A stretch of DNA of 64,000 bases from Clitoria ternatea (taxonomy: Eukaryota > Streptophyta > Magnoliopsida > Fabales > Fabaceae). Location of the stretch: positions 19,824,001 through 19,888,000 of the forward strand of contig CM075673.1 of assembly GCA_037962975.1 (NCBI GenBank), given 5' to 3'. Made by a program: the position numbers and the translations under genes. How positions within the stretch are numbered: position 1 is the stretch's first letter; each line of letters starts with the position of its first letter. The notes under the pieces were generated by a model. It did no database searches. It was not told where the DNA came from and saw nothing but the letters and a program-made list of their open reading frames with translations. Shown here in pieces: positions 48,501-61,034 of this stretch.

Positions 48501-49428
48501 GCATGTTATTTATTCTAATTTTTCTTCTTAATAATTTTGAAGTTATCTTTTATATAATCATTTGTCTATCATTTTATATGACTTCTTAAGTCGTTTTATA
48601 GATATTTATTTATTTATTATTATAATTTTATATTTTATGTTCCCCATTCTTATCTATTTATTTAACCATTTATCTTTCTTTTAAGTTTGAAATGGGATTG
48701 ATTTAAATGAGACATCTTATTAATCTTATTATCTAAAAATGATTGAATAAAATTCATTTGTTAGTTTTAATTAATTAAGTATATATATTTCTTTATATTC
48801 ACATCGATGCGTTTAATTCTTATTTATTTATTTGTTTATTTATTCATTTTTTTAAACCATGTGTTTTTCGGTAAAATTAATGGATTATCTTTAAATTACT
48901 AGAAAATAATTTAGACGAGACGTCTTATTTTTTTATTGTCTTTTAAATAATTGGTTTGTTTAACTTCCTTTGAACTCAAAGAACGAAACTTGGGTGATGT
49001 GTCCTATTATTTAATTTTATTTTTTACCGGTTTATATTTTTTTAAAACATCCTTATTATTATTTTGTTCATGTGTATATTGTCTGTAAATAACATCTATC
49101 ATGGTTGTATTCTTTATGAAGGATGAAATATTTAATAATCATTTTTCTTAAAAATTATACTTGATCAATTTAGGTAACCGTTTTAAGACGGACAGTGTAG
49201 GATGCTAATACCTTCCCCATCTGTAATTCGACTTCAGGACCAAACAGAATCTCATTTTAAAAACCAGTGCCATTTAAAGGTTTTCCTGATATTTTCTTAA
49301 TAAATATTGGCGATGACTCCCTGAACCCCTTTAGTTTTTTAGGCCCCCTAAAGGCCTTGTTCCAATTCGGTTTCGTTTTCTTTTTGTTGCATTCTCCCAG
49401 TCCGCGTAATGACCTGGGACTCCGGTCA

Positions 49429-51696
49429 TGACACATGGTCAACCACATCAAAACATCAAAATAAATCAACATCATTATCATATACATAAATCCAAGTATC
49501 CTAATCATATTCTAGACTTCCAGTGAAATCATCAGCTACCTAAAATCCACTATACAACTATGTCAACATAAAAAGAAGTTATATACAATATGAGCCGACC
49601 AAGGTTATACCACCAAAAGTTATACAATATATATATATATATAGAGGTACAATAACTCCTACACAAGCTTGGTGACTCCTCACTATTAACTATCTAGATC
49701 CAAACCCAATGAAAATATAACCACAATATAGGGGTGAACATATTATATGTTATATGACAACTATTGAAACGAATTTCAACCTATCCAATTCTACACATCA
49801 CATTAATATAATTCACCATCACTTAATATAATTCATATTCCACAATATAATCAACAGATTAATTACATCTCATGAGTTACCCCAAGCTCCAAACCACTCA
49901 AACACAATATGCAAATGCATATGCATGATGATCTGACTCTAATGATGAGATTGCATTATAGTGTATAAATTTTTATAACATATCAATTTCTTTTTTACCG
50001 GTAGCTAACCGCTCGCCCATAATGTAACACCAGTCACGTTTAGTGACAACGGCAACTCAACAAGTTGTTACGGGCTGGCCTTGAACCTAATCTAAGGCAG
50101 CTGTGGATCCCGACACAGGGTCTATGCCTATCCAAAGGCCGTCCTCCCATTTGGGCTGCCATCACAGACCCCTTGCATTCCTGTGTGCGTCCAAATATGG
50201 AAATGCTATGTAAACACAACATCAATGATTCCCAGACCACCCGATTACCATCACCAGGGGTAACCACTTGGTTACCACCACCAAGGGATTTCCATTTAAA
50301 TTCACAACTCTCATAGCATACATCAATTATCAATCTCACAATCAATTTACATCATTACTAAGCTACCTCAAGCTTAATTAATCATCCTCAATATATTCAT
50401 CATCATTGTAACTCAATTATCAAACAACCTCATGCTATATCGTCCATAACATTAATCAATTCAATAAACTCAATTATTTCATTCCTTTTATTGCAACCTC
50501 ATGCAATTAATAACATATCACATATGAACAAACTCAAACTTATCAAAAACTCATCAAATCTCATAATAACACAATAAAGAGGTATAATGTCAATCAAGAT
50601 ATTAACCAAACAATTCACATTATCATTAATAGTATCAATTTCTCACAATTATCAATATTCAATCAAGTATAAATATGTAAATATACTTCTATCTATCCAT
50701 AATCCATACATTTAAAATATAAATGTTCCCCCTACCTAGAATTGATGATTCTAGAAGCTCATAAAGCTTTCCAACACGCCTCTGATCACTAACTTGTAAC
50801 CTCAATAATTCCTAAAACCATCAAGACTTTTTTTAATAACTTAAGCACTATCAAGAATTCATTCGAGATTAAAATCACCAATTTATATAATATTTGATAA
50901 ATCCCCAACCTACCGAATAATGGTGACCTCACCAATTCTTGATTCCAACAAACCCAAGCTCCAAAATGTTTCCAAAAATGAAAGGAAGTCAAGAGCCACA
51001 AGGTATCGAAGCTGCCCACAAATTAAAACTAACTTAGAACATTCGAAAATTCATAGAAACAACATAATCAAGGCTTAAACTCATGAATTGGAAAACTAGA
51101 AGCCACAAATACTTCAAAGCTTACCAAAACAAGAGGAAATCAAGGATTCCGCTTAACTCAACGCTGCCCGCACAAAGAAACAACTCCAAAACGCTTTTAA
51201 ATTTGTGAAATTGAAAGAAATTGAAGATGAGGTTTGAGGGCAACAACAAAACGCAAATGAGGTTCAAAAACCATGAATTACCTTTAAAATTGAAGAAATT
51301 GGAAGACCTCCCATGGCTTCCGTGAGTGAAGAAGAAGATGGAAGGAAGCCTTAGCCTTAGCTTGAAGAAATTAAAAGAAGAAGATGGTGGAAATGGGAAT
51401 GGTGTGCACAAGAGAGAAAAAGGAGAAATGCAATCTATTTTTCCCTTTCTACATGCAAAACCTATAAGATGGAAAGTGAATGGAGAGAAGAGTGAAATTG
51501 GACTTATGGCATTATATGTATATATGTCATTTAGCGCATTCATTTAATTTTTAAAATCAACCGGGTAACTAATGGTTACCTGAAACTTACCCCGGTAATT
51601 TCTAAAAATTAACTTAACCGCCTAGGAATAATTTACCACACCTAATTTAATTATTTGGCCAATAAATTTAACCAATAATTAATTTAGGATGATACA
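49429..51696 (-). mobile_element. Reverse-oriented gypsy LTR-like segment
   Basis: It begins TGACACATGG just after the Ogre leader and ends GGATGATACA. Read on the minus strand it starts TGTATCATCC. The block 50010-50280 (CGCCCATAATGTAACACCAG and following) resembles 16790-16880 in the solo LTR of the inverted-repeat element. A minus-strand TATA-like CTTATAGG lies near 51462. No target duplication was found, so the ends are tentative. Confidence 0.45.
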
Positions 51697-52282
51697 CTGT
51701 CCAACTTTCTCAACCTCTATTCATCGTGTTCTCGACATTGTTTAGTTGTGGGTAAGTCACACCTCCCTCAAGCCAACTCCGTTCCCTTGTGTTCAAGTTG
51801 AGAGGCAGGCATTTACCTTTATACCCTCATATTTTCCTCAAAAATAACCCTCACTCTCTCAAAACTACTTCTCTAGGCTTACACGCATTCAAAACTCAAG
51901 AGCATTTTGTATTTTTCATAGGTGATCGATGTCAAGTTCAAACTTTTTGACAATAAGTAAAGGTGATCTTCTTTCTTCATTTTTGTTTCATTTTGGGTGA
52001 TGGGTTTTTTGAAGATAGTGGATGGTCATAGGAGGCTGGTGTTAGGGTGGCCATGGTTGAGAAGGGGAAGAAGAGAAAATAATAGGTTTGGAATTGGGTT
52101 GTGGATGGTAAATGGTTTGGTGGGTGGTGATGAGGTTTTGGTATTAATGGGTTTGGTGTGGTGGCTGTGTGAGGGGGGTGGTTTAGGATGATAGGGGGTA
52201 GTGGGGTGTGTAGGGTGGTGTACGATGATGAAGGGCCATAGGGTGGTTGTGGGGTGATGGGTTTGGTGTGGGTTGGATGGTG
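51697..52282. other. Spacer with leader-like and GT-rich sequence
   Basis: 51697-51960 resembles an LTR leader. 51995-52282 is rich in GGTTTGGTG/GGTGGTG repeats that continue on the far side of the CACTA element (56145-56350), so the CACTA inserted into a GT-rich repeat. Confidence 0.45.
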
Positions 52283-55200
52283 CACTACTAAAAAAACCCC
52301 TGATAGCTACTAAAAATCAGCGACCGTCAACCTCCGTCACTATTTAACGACTGTAATTATGAAAGGGACCTTCAAAAGGAAGTTTGCGACCAAATCAGCG
52401 ACCGACCAATATTCCGTCACTACGATTGGCAAAATACCGTCGTCATCACCGTTGCTACAACGGTGGCCACATTTCCCTCCCTCCAACTTTTTGGTTTCCC
52501 TTTAACTTTTTTGTTGGCGTGAACTATAGCGACGGTGTCTGTTGTTGCTAAATGTAAAAAAATTTAGCGATGGAATTGGGCCTATAGCTAGTTTTACTTG
52601 TCCCTCCAGTTTTTTCCTTTCCCTCCAAATCCAATGTAGTGACGACACTCAACGGTTGCTACATGCAGAGAATGTAGCGATGTAAAAGGGGTCTGTAGCT
52701 ACTTTTACTTCCCTCTCCAGTTTTTTTCTTTCCCTCCAAATCCAACATAGTGATAGCCTTCGACAGTCGCTAAGTGCAGAAAACTTAGCGATGACCTGTT
52801 TGCCCGTCGATTTTTAGTGATAAAACATTAGATCCACACTCACACCTAACCCCTAAATGACTACAACGATGGAAGGACATCGTCGCTATGTTTTTAAGTT
52901 TTTGGTTTTCCAATAGGGACGACTGTCTTTGTTGTCGTTAATGTTCAGCCACGTGGATTAGTGATGAATAGACTTCTGCCATGTGTGTTTGATATGTTTT
53001 TGTGACGAGGTTAGTGACAATTTAGGGTTTAGGGTTAGGGTTTGTGACAAGGTTAACGACCTCCACGATAGTCACTCAGTGTTGAATATTGATCCAGTTA
53101 TACTAGATATGACACTTACAACCTCAGGCGGTGAACACATTGACACACAAGGTGTCTTGTCATTAAAATGGTCCAAGGCCAATTTGGATAAAGATAACAC
53201 ATCTGAAACAAATTCTAAGAGTCACACTGACTTCGAAGGGGACTTCCAAACTGAAACAGCCATAGAGTATGTAGTTATTTATAAATATATGTTTATATAT
53301 ATGTTATTGTTGAGATTGCTTAATGCTTACATTGTTTCATTGATAGATGACTGGACATAAAGGACGCTTTGGTCGGGGTAGTGGTAGACACTCCCCAGTT
53401 ACACGGCTGGGTACCCTTACCACGCAGAGGGAGACCACAACGACCGATGAGACTACACACAGGACGCCCATACGACCGTTCTGGGTGATGCTGCAGCCAC
53501 TAGCACCCTGAACGTGTCATAGCCTCAGCAGCAGGAGGAGCAGGTCCGCGAGATAACCCCTTCATCAGTATCAGACCCCCTTCCTACTCTGGTCCCATTA
53601 TCAGACGTAGACATGTAAGTATTACTATATGTCCTTTAGTTTACATGTTTTTGTACTAGTTTGTGTGCTGATAACATTGCTATTGCAATTGTTGAGATTG
53701 ATATATGATTGATGTTTGTTAGTAGAGAGCAAAGCTGACTAGGTACTTCTATGTGTGATGTAAGTTGTATAGTCATCTGTAATGTTAAGATTCATCATGA
53801 TTGTTGTTTGTTAGTGGAGAGAAAAGCTCACTAGGTACTGGTTTGTGTGCTGATAACATAACTATTGCATGTTTGTTGTTGTTCCTTTACATTGAACTGT
53901 ACTGGAAAATTTTGTGTGTAACAGGGTTTTTGTAAAAGTTTAGAAATGTTCGGTTTTTAGGGGAGTCTCTACCAAAATTTTGGTGGACTCCTAAGGTTTA
54001 TGTTTGTTTAACTCATTCAATTTTGTTGATTAATTGTTCAATTATTTGAACTATAGTTATGTTGATAGTACTTGCACTACGAAGGCGGTTACTAGGGTTC
54101 TGAAGGCCCAGTGGGATGGTCCTTACATCTCTTGGAAAGATGCTGGTAAGACTGTCCAAGATAAATGGTTTGACACTTTCTCGGTGAGTTTAGCACAACT
54201 CTTCTAATTTCATGTAACTTTTATTATTGTGTACACTGCTTACATTTTTAATTTGGAATTACATTTTAATTTATAGTGTGTCTTTAGGTGGGAGGAGGGT
54301 ATGACTGATGAGATTAAGAGGATCTTTACCGTAAAGACCTCTAAAATCATCAATAGTACCCTCTGGAAGGTGAGGACGAAGACAGAGCGCTCCCACTGGA
54401 TCCCCGAGCCCCACTAGGAAGGCATGCTGCAGAAGTAAGGAGGTGTCTTGTTCCAGTAGGCCAGTGTTCGGAACAAGGCAAACAGGTTGGTTGATGCTGG
54501 AGCCTCCGTCTACACTGGAGGTTCCATTTCAGTTATAGAGCATAAAAAAAGATTTGTAAGTACACTTTCTTAAATATGTTTATTAATACATTGACTTGAA
54601 AGCTTTTTCCTAACAATTTTAATATGTTGTCAATTGCAAGAGCAGAATGAGCACTGTGAGCCTTCGTTATTTAAGGTGATGCAAATCACCAAGAAGAACA
54701 AAGCTGGTCACTAGGTTAACTAAAAGACCACAGAGATGGCGGTACTTTATCTAAACTTATAAATGTTTTTAATTTTTTTTAATACATTTAGATTTACTAA
54801 CTTATTTGACTTTTCTAAACATATACAGGAGGCGTACCAGGTCATGTGGGCCCAGAAAGAGGCTGAGCTGGCCTCTTAGACTCCTGATGGGGAAACACCT
54901 CTCATCCTTTCTTCTACCAACGACAACGTCATCTATTTAAAGGTTGTCGGAGGTGTCAATAAGAAGGGGATGGTGTTTGGCCTCGATGGGGTTAGGACCC
55001 AGATATCTAGGACTGGGAAGGCCTCTGCCTCTTCCTCTACGTTGCCAGTAGATGTTGTTTAGGTTATTCAGAACCTGAACAATGAGCTCGCAGAGGAGCG
55101 TAGACAGAGGCAGTTGGTGGAGAAATAAGCTAAGCGGGATTGAGAGGACACTCGTAGGCTAATGGCTCAACAGAAGGCTCTGATCTGCTGATTGATGCAA

Positions 55201-56144
55201 TCTTTACCATCTCCACTTGACGACGCAACCTCTACTTCCCAGCCAAACCCACTACCCTAGGATCCCCCAGTTGATGGACCCATTTTTGTATTTATTTTTT
55301 TAGTGTTACACATTGTTGTATTTATTCTTTTTTTTATTGTTTGAGTTGTAAACAATATGGCCGCTATTACTATATTTTTTATTCGACTGTGTTTATTATT
55401 GATTAATATTATATCTTTTTCTGTTTATTATGAGTCTATATATGCGTCTGTTAACTAATAAAAGCACTATAACAAAATTCATATATATTTTAGTTTTATA
55501 AAAAATTTATTAAATCATAAAATTTTGTGAAAAAAAAAATAATTTTCATTGTTAGCGACGACCAAAATACTGTCGCTAAAGTGGCAAACATGTAGCTACG
55601 AAAAAGTCCTGTTGCTAATGTTGGTCATTGTTTAGCTATGAAATTAGCGACGATACCTATAGAAAACATAGCTACGGCCAAAACATTGTCGCTACTGTGT
55701 CAAACACGTTGCTACGAAACCGTCCCGTCGCTAGCATTGGTCCCTGTTTAGCTACGAAATTAGCAACGGTACCTATCAAGAACATAGCTACGACATTAGC
55801 GACAACGTTTTGTCATCTAATTAGCTATGACGATATAACAGTTGCTAATTAGGCTAAATTAGTGATAGTGGAACTTAAATTCATCAGCGACGAAGGAGTA
55901 ACCGTCGCTAATATGGGACTGAGCCAATGACGGAAATGGCAGAAAGGGGACCACTTTTAGTGACGGGATGCGGCCGTCACAGAGTTTGCCACGATCTTCA
56001 CTTGCTGTCGTTAACATGTTAGCCACTAGAATTGTAGCGACGGTATTCGGCCGTAGTTGATGCCCTCGCTAATATTATTAGCGACAGATTTTTGGCTGTA
56101 AGCGACGGCTTTTTTCCTTCGCAATTAAGGTTTTTTTAGTAGCG
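52283..56144 (+). mobile_element. CACTA (En/Spm) element, 3.86 kb, TSD GTG
   Basis: The left end is CACTACTAAAAAAACC; the right end read in reverse is CGCTACTAAAAAAACC (one change in the second base). The 3-bp duplication GTG flanks both ends (52280-52282, 56145-56147). Subterminal regions are dense in GCGACGG/TAGCGAC motifs: left about 52318-52960, right about 55550-56110. Units of roughly 125 bp are repeated in both. The interior has a decayed gene (next entry). A TNPD-type transposase is not seen, so the element is non-autonomous. Confidence 0.92.
53350..55262 (+). pseudogene. Transposase_24-like gene relic inside CACTA
   Basis: Exon-like blocks are separated by probable introns: about 53346-53615 (Gly/Arg-rich start, GRFGRGSGR), 54054-54183 (LKAQWDGPYISWKDAG), 54275-54557 (RTKTERSHWIPEPH; RLVDAGASVYTGGS; EHKKRF), 54640-54740, and 54830-55255 (coiled-coil-like ELAEERRQRQLVEK). 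The (Y/V)TGGS..EHKKR pattern is typical of the plant Transposase_24 (Ptta/En-Spm) family. At least eight in-frame stops interrupt it: three at 54415-54456, others near 54713-54722, 54879, 55062, 55127 and 55141. Every one I checked could derive from CAG, CAA or CGA by a single C-to-T change. No product is expected. Confidence 0.7.
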
Positions 56145-56580
56145 GTGGTGAGTTTGGTGTAATGGTTGTGTGGGTGGGGTGGTGGTGGGGTTTTGGGTAG
56201 TGAATGGTAAATGGTTTGGTGTTGGTGGATGGTTATGGATGGTGGAGGGTCGTGGGTGTGGTTGTTGGTGGATGATGGTTGTGGATGGTGGAGCATGAGT
56301 GTGGATCACGGGGTGGTGTATAGTGGACTACGGTGTGGGCGGTGGATAATGGGTGTGGAGCATGGTTTTTTTGTTATTTTTAATTATTGTCAGTGTTTTC
56401 AAATTTATGTTTCTGTATGATTTCTGTATGATGTTGGTGCTGGGTTTTTGCTGTAATCAAGTTTCTGAATGTTGAATTAGTGATGAGAATTATTAGTTTC
56501 CTATGTTTTTAATTGAAACATGACGATTGGTTTAGATATAGGAAATGCATTTAGGTTCAGTTTGGTTTGGTCATATTTTA
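56145..56580. other. GT-rich repeat right of CACTA
   Basis: Continues the GGTGGTG/GGTTTGGTG repeat from before the insertion. After 56350 it is AT-rich with no feature. Confidence 0.5.
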
Positions 56581-56584
56581 AAAT

Positions 56585-57190
56585 TTGTATTAGGGTAATT
56601 GATGGGACTCATATCCCTGTGTGGTTCCATCCAACAATTCTATAAGGTTTATTGGTGGGAAATGTTACACATGACAAAATGTGATGGTTGTTTGTGATTA
56701 GAACATGTGTTTTATATTTGTATTGCCAGACTAGGAGAGATATGCCCATGATGCACTGATATTCAAAGACGCACTAACAAATGTGATTTGTAATTTTCCA
56801 CATCCCCACAGGTTTGGTTTCATACTGTTTGGGCCCTGTATATTTTGAAATGTCTTTGGTTACCATGCTAATATGCAAAACTAAACATTTATTTATTTTT
56901 ATTTATTAGGTAAATACTACTTGGTTGACAATGGATATCTAACTACTTAGGTTCTTATAAAAGTGAAAAATATCATGTTCCCGACTTTAGGCATACCTGT
57001 TATTTTTAAAATCACAATGAAGTTTTTAATTATTTTCATTATAGCTTAAGGTGTACAATAGAAAAGACTTTTAGTGTTTGGAAGAATAGGTTTGCTATCC
57101 TACATCATATACCGAATTCCGAGTATGAGACTCAAGTACAACTAATGTGTGTCATAATGACAATACATAGCGTTATTCAAAGACGCACTC
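56585..57190 (+). pseudogene. PIF/Harbinger-type transposase relic (DDE_Tnp_4)
   Basis: Fragments in shifting frames match the order of a HARBI1-like nuclease: IDGTHIPV (about 56600), RYAHDALIFKDALTN (about 56739-56783), NFPHPPQ|GKYYLVDNGY (56793-56940, split by a probable intron ending at AG 56909-56910) and TIEKTFSVWKNRFAILHHIP...MTIHSVIQRRTL (57050-57190). The first DDE Asp lies in IDGTH and the second in LVDNGY. Stops and frameshifts make it nonfunctional. It is truncated at 57190 by the LTR that starts at 57191. Confidence 0.8.
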
Positions 57191-57359
57191 TGTAACATCC
57201 CTGTTTTTAGAAACAGTTTTACCCTTGTAATTTTTGAATTATGGAAGGTTTGTAAGTAAGAATAAGTCAATATATACCCTGTTGATGGTCTGTGGTATCT
57301 CAGAAATGTCGTTTTTATGCATAATAATGGAAATTATATGGACCATTAGTGAAATTATG

Positions 57360-58015
57360 CAAATTCCGAGTGAAAAGGGCTCTGTTCCGAGTAACAAAGA
57401 GAAATTCCGAGTGAATAATTAGAAATTCCGAGTGAAGGATGGAATTCCGAGTCAGTGTCATGTTTTCCGAGTAAAACATGACTGAGAGGGCTACCACCGA
57501 GTGGAGTCCTGACCTGAGAAGCAATTCTGAGTGAAGTGTATTCAAGGGAACCACTTCTGGGTGAAATTCCGAGTCAAAACACCCTAGAAAGACTCGTTTC
57601 CGAGTCAAACCTTGCCAAATGCTTCCTTTTCCGAAGGAAACTCCTCTGATTGAAGTATTCCGAGTGAAAGAGTACATATATACTTATGTTTATGTTGATT
57701 TGATGCTTCCTACCGACTGGAATGTGTTGTGGAATTATTTGGGAAGGATTCCGAATAGTTTCGTATGTGTATGATTAGGAAACCGAGTGGAAAATGGTAG
57801 AGGGAGCCCATTCCGAGAGAAATATAGGAGGCTGAACCATTTCCGAGTGAGTCTATGGGTATGACTCCTTTCCCGAGTAAGATATACTCTACTGGACTAC
57901 TTCCGAGTGGAGATTGGTTAATTGTGGTTGAGAACCTTACTGTCTTAAGTATATAAGCCAATTCTGAGTGAGACTGACTGAGATGACTCGGATTTAGTTT
58001 GAAATTACCGAGTGA
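57360..58015 (+). repeat. Dispersed TTCCGAGTGA array (forward)
   Basis: About 15 exact CCGAGT cores with variants (CTGAGTGA, CTGGGTGA) are spaced irregularly at about 20-60 bp. Confidence 0.85.
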
Positions 58016-59010
58016 GACTGACTAAGAGTAGACACGGTTTTAGAAGGATTGAAACGAGTGGGAATCTGAGAGACTTTGGATCGGTTTGAATCAGATCGGA
58101 TTAAGTCTCAACAAGGAAAGGAAGCAGTAGGAATTGCTGAGTTCTCCACAGCCGGACTCGGAAATGGGATTCCAGTCGGCTAAGAGACTAACCAAGTGTA
58201 ATTTCACTCGGTATTCAGTGTCAGAACGGACGTGTTGACTCCAATTTTGTCTTTCAGTGCCTATTTTTACTTATTCAATTCAATCATGCGCACTATAGCT
58301 TGTAGGCGGCCAGAAATAGGCACTAAGATAGCCTACCTCCTTATTTAATTGTCCATTATCTCCAATCGAAGCACCCTTTTTATATATTAATATATCCTTC
58401 TCCCCCATCATGCAAAGTTGACTCAAAAGGCTCCATTAATCCCACCTACTCCTCCAATCACACAGAAAGCTGTCTCCCACTTGCTTTCTTATTATACCAC
58501 TCATTGACTCACTCTCAGAACACACACACACTGAAACTAACGCAAATTTCCCTTCCTTCTTCTCCTTCTACAAACAAGCTTTCTCTCTCAATTCCCTTCC
58601 TCTCTCACTCGGATTTGAAGCAGGACAGTGAAGGGAACCTTTTTCTTTCCATCCAGGAACTCTATTAAGGTAAGGGGGTATATTCTTGGGTGCTTTGTGG
58701 GAAAACCGTGTGAAGGAAAGGGTTAAGGAATCTTATTCCTCACCTTTCCAGGACAGGTTCAGGAATTATTGATTTACATGCTTTGATTTTATGTATGTTT
58801 ATATACATTTTTATTACTATGAACATGTTCAATTGGTTGTATAATTCATGATTCAATGAATACGTTTGATTATCTGTATTGATTATGATAAATTTTGATG
58901 ATTGAGTGAATATGTTCGATGCTGAATTATGAAAATATTAAGTATCATGTGTGTTTATGTGTATTCCAGTAGAGAATTGTAAAAAGGAGATGAAATAAAT
59001 GATAATAAGC

Positions 59011-59130
59011 TCGGTTTTGTGTAAATTCAATTGGTTTTGTGTAAATTCAATCGGTTTTGTGTAAATTCAATCGGTTTTATGTAAATTCAATCAGTTTTAT
59101 ATAAATCCAATCAGTTTTACACGATTTCAT
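59011..59130 (+). repeat. 20-bp tandem repeat in LTR
   Basis: Six units of TCGGTTTTGTGTAAATTCAA and variants occur, the last two more diverged. Confidence 0.9.
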
Positions 59131-59725
59131 TCGGTAAACCATTATATATTTCAGACAGAACTCTTTTCAACTAATTTCACTCGGTAAACTCATGTTTCAC
59201 TCAGAAACTTATTTTCACTCGGATTCATAGACATTTTCACTCAGAATTTAAGTTATTTCACTCAGAAAATCCTTTTCAGTATCTGTTTCACTCGGAAAAC
59301 ACTTCACAATCTAATTTCACTCAGAAAACATAGTTATTTCACTCAGAGACTTATTTTCACTCGGACTCACAAACATTTTTACTCAGAAAACTTCTTTCAA
59401 GACTGATGTCACTCGGAATCATATTTTATTTCACTCAGAAATTCATTTTCATTCAGAATTTAAGGTATTTCACTTAGAAAATCCTTTTCAATGTCTATTT
59501 CACTCGGAATTAAAGCATTTTACTCTGAAAATCATTTTTACTCAGATTCAAACTCATTTTTACTCAGAATCAGACCTGTTTCAGTCGGAAAACAACTTTC
59601 CAGTACAATTTCACTCGGATTTTTAACCAGTTCACTTAGAAAACCTCTCTCAGTATGATTCCACTCAGAATCATGCTTATTCCACTCGGAATTACCCTTG
59701 TCCTACTCGGAAAAACCTTGTTTTT
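59125..59725 (-). repeat. Dispersed TTTCACTC(G/A)GAAA array (reverse)
   Basis: About 25 copies in roughly 600 bp, about a dozen with the exact ACTCGG core and the rest mostly ACTCAGA. The motif is the reverse complement of the array at 57360-58015. Confidence 0.85.
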
Positions 59726-61034
59726 CATACTTTTCACTTGAATTTTTATTTAGAAACTCTTTCTTAATTCTTTCTAAATTATTAGGACGTTACACTTATT
59801 ATTATCGTTCTTATTTCTATTATTATTACTATTGTTACTAATATTATGAATCTTATTATTATTATTATTATTGTTATTCTTACTATTATTAATTAGTATT
59901 ATTATTATTACTTTAGATATAAGTAATTAAATAAGGAATATATTATTTTACTCTTTACAAAGTATAATTTCAACCCGTAAATAGTTGATATACTTTCTCA
60001 AATACAACAATAAAATGACTTACCACGTCTAAATAATTGATGAGATTCAAGAGTTTATGAATATGTATGATGAGACTGGAAACACATAAATACCCAAAGA
60101 ATCAAAAGACAAAAAGAATGCATTCCGCATCATGAAAATATTTTCTAAAAGAAGAAAATCTAGAGCATACACTTGGTACAGTGGAGGACATTCACGTTCG
60201 ATCCCCAAGAGGATCTTGGGAGTACAACTGGAACGGAAACCCAATGGCATCAGAGTCGCGCCTGATAGCCGGGTGAGACGATGCAATTCTAGTGTACTTT
60301 GACTAAATGACGGAGTGTAACTATGATCGTAGGGATCCAAGTTCCAAGAATATATAAATCAATGATGAGAACCAATGAGTTCATTTGTACCATATGGGAA
60401 CTTGGGCGGACCCTGATCGCTCTAGAAAATTGGAATGGAGATATTCCAAAGAATGAGATGAAGAAATAATTTATTGGGCCCACATGCATCATGAGACTTA
60501 ACCAAAGATAAATCATAATAAATTCAATTCATGCATTCCATGACAACATACTTGATTGTTATAATTGTGAATACGCTAATTGTATGATGTATGTGATATT
60601 GTATGTTAACTGGATTATGTCCGCACCAGATTAACCAATCAGGGTCTTGGGTTATACTCACCCTTACTGTTGACTATTTTTCAGAGGAATTAGAAAATCA
60701 AGAACCCGAGTGTGAAGAACAGCAATATGCTGAACCCACTGAGAACGATCATTAAAGATAGAATTTATATAGTTTGAATATTTATTAATGACAAAGACAC
60801 CGGATGACTGTATAATGTTTAAGGGTGCCTGCGTGCCCCATTCTGTTATGAGTACAATTATTTTTAAGTTTGTGAATGACTATGTGATATATCTACTATT
60901 TGCTTCCACTGATCTGCCATCTCTTTATTTTTTTTAAAAAAATATTCACTTTTTATGAAAACTTGTGACCTCTCAGTTAAATGGGATGATCCTATAGAAG
61001 GGTTTGTCTTATCTAACCGAGGGTGTTACATTGG

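Larger units (their letters stand above)
44299..49320 (+). mobile_element. Second Ogre-like LTR plus PBS, interrupted by a solo LTR
   Basis: A possible start is TGTGAACACC at 44299. TATA-like CTCTATAAATAAAG at 44953-44966 is followed by a leader-like tract. A long TTTATTT/TTTTTCTGCAC low-complexity domain (about 45296-45531) resumes after the nested LTR (48043-48500). The end part (48690-49303) matches the first Ogre-like copy: ATGAGACATCTTATTAATC repeats, CTGTAATTCGAC, TTTCCTGATATTTT, then a diverged primer site (TTGGCGATGACTCC, 49307-49320). Net LTR size would be about 2.5 kb. The coding region is absent. Confidence 0.55.
57191..61030 (+). repeat. 5' LTR (3.84 kb) of a Tekay/Del-type gypsy element
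   Basis: It starts TGTAACATCC and ends GGGTGTTACA, directly followed by the primer site. A TATA-like TATATATTAATATA lies at 58381-58394, followed by a CA/CT-rich leader and a possible splice donor (AAGGTAAGG, about 58667). Near 60655, TATACTCACCCTTAC..TTTTTCAGAGG resembles the LTR 3' region of Tekay elements. It contains a forward TTCCGAGTGA array, a reverse TTTCACTCGGAA array, a 20-bp tandem repeat and a (TTA)n tract (59795-59925). The 3' LTR lies outside the window, so the length rests on the start motif and the PBS. An internal GGACGTTACA at 59785-59794 is an alternative end, but no PBS follows it. Confidence 0.75.

Noticed and set aside
45242..48531. Phe/Tyr/Leu-rich 'membrane protein' frames
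   Set aside because: Translations of TTTATTT low-complexity DNA in the LTR domains.
59785..59794. GGACGTTACA as the true end of the LTR that starts at 57191
   Set aside because: No primer site follows, and the flanks CACTC and CTTAT do not match as a target duplication. The end at 61030 is followed directly by a PBS.
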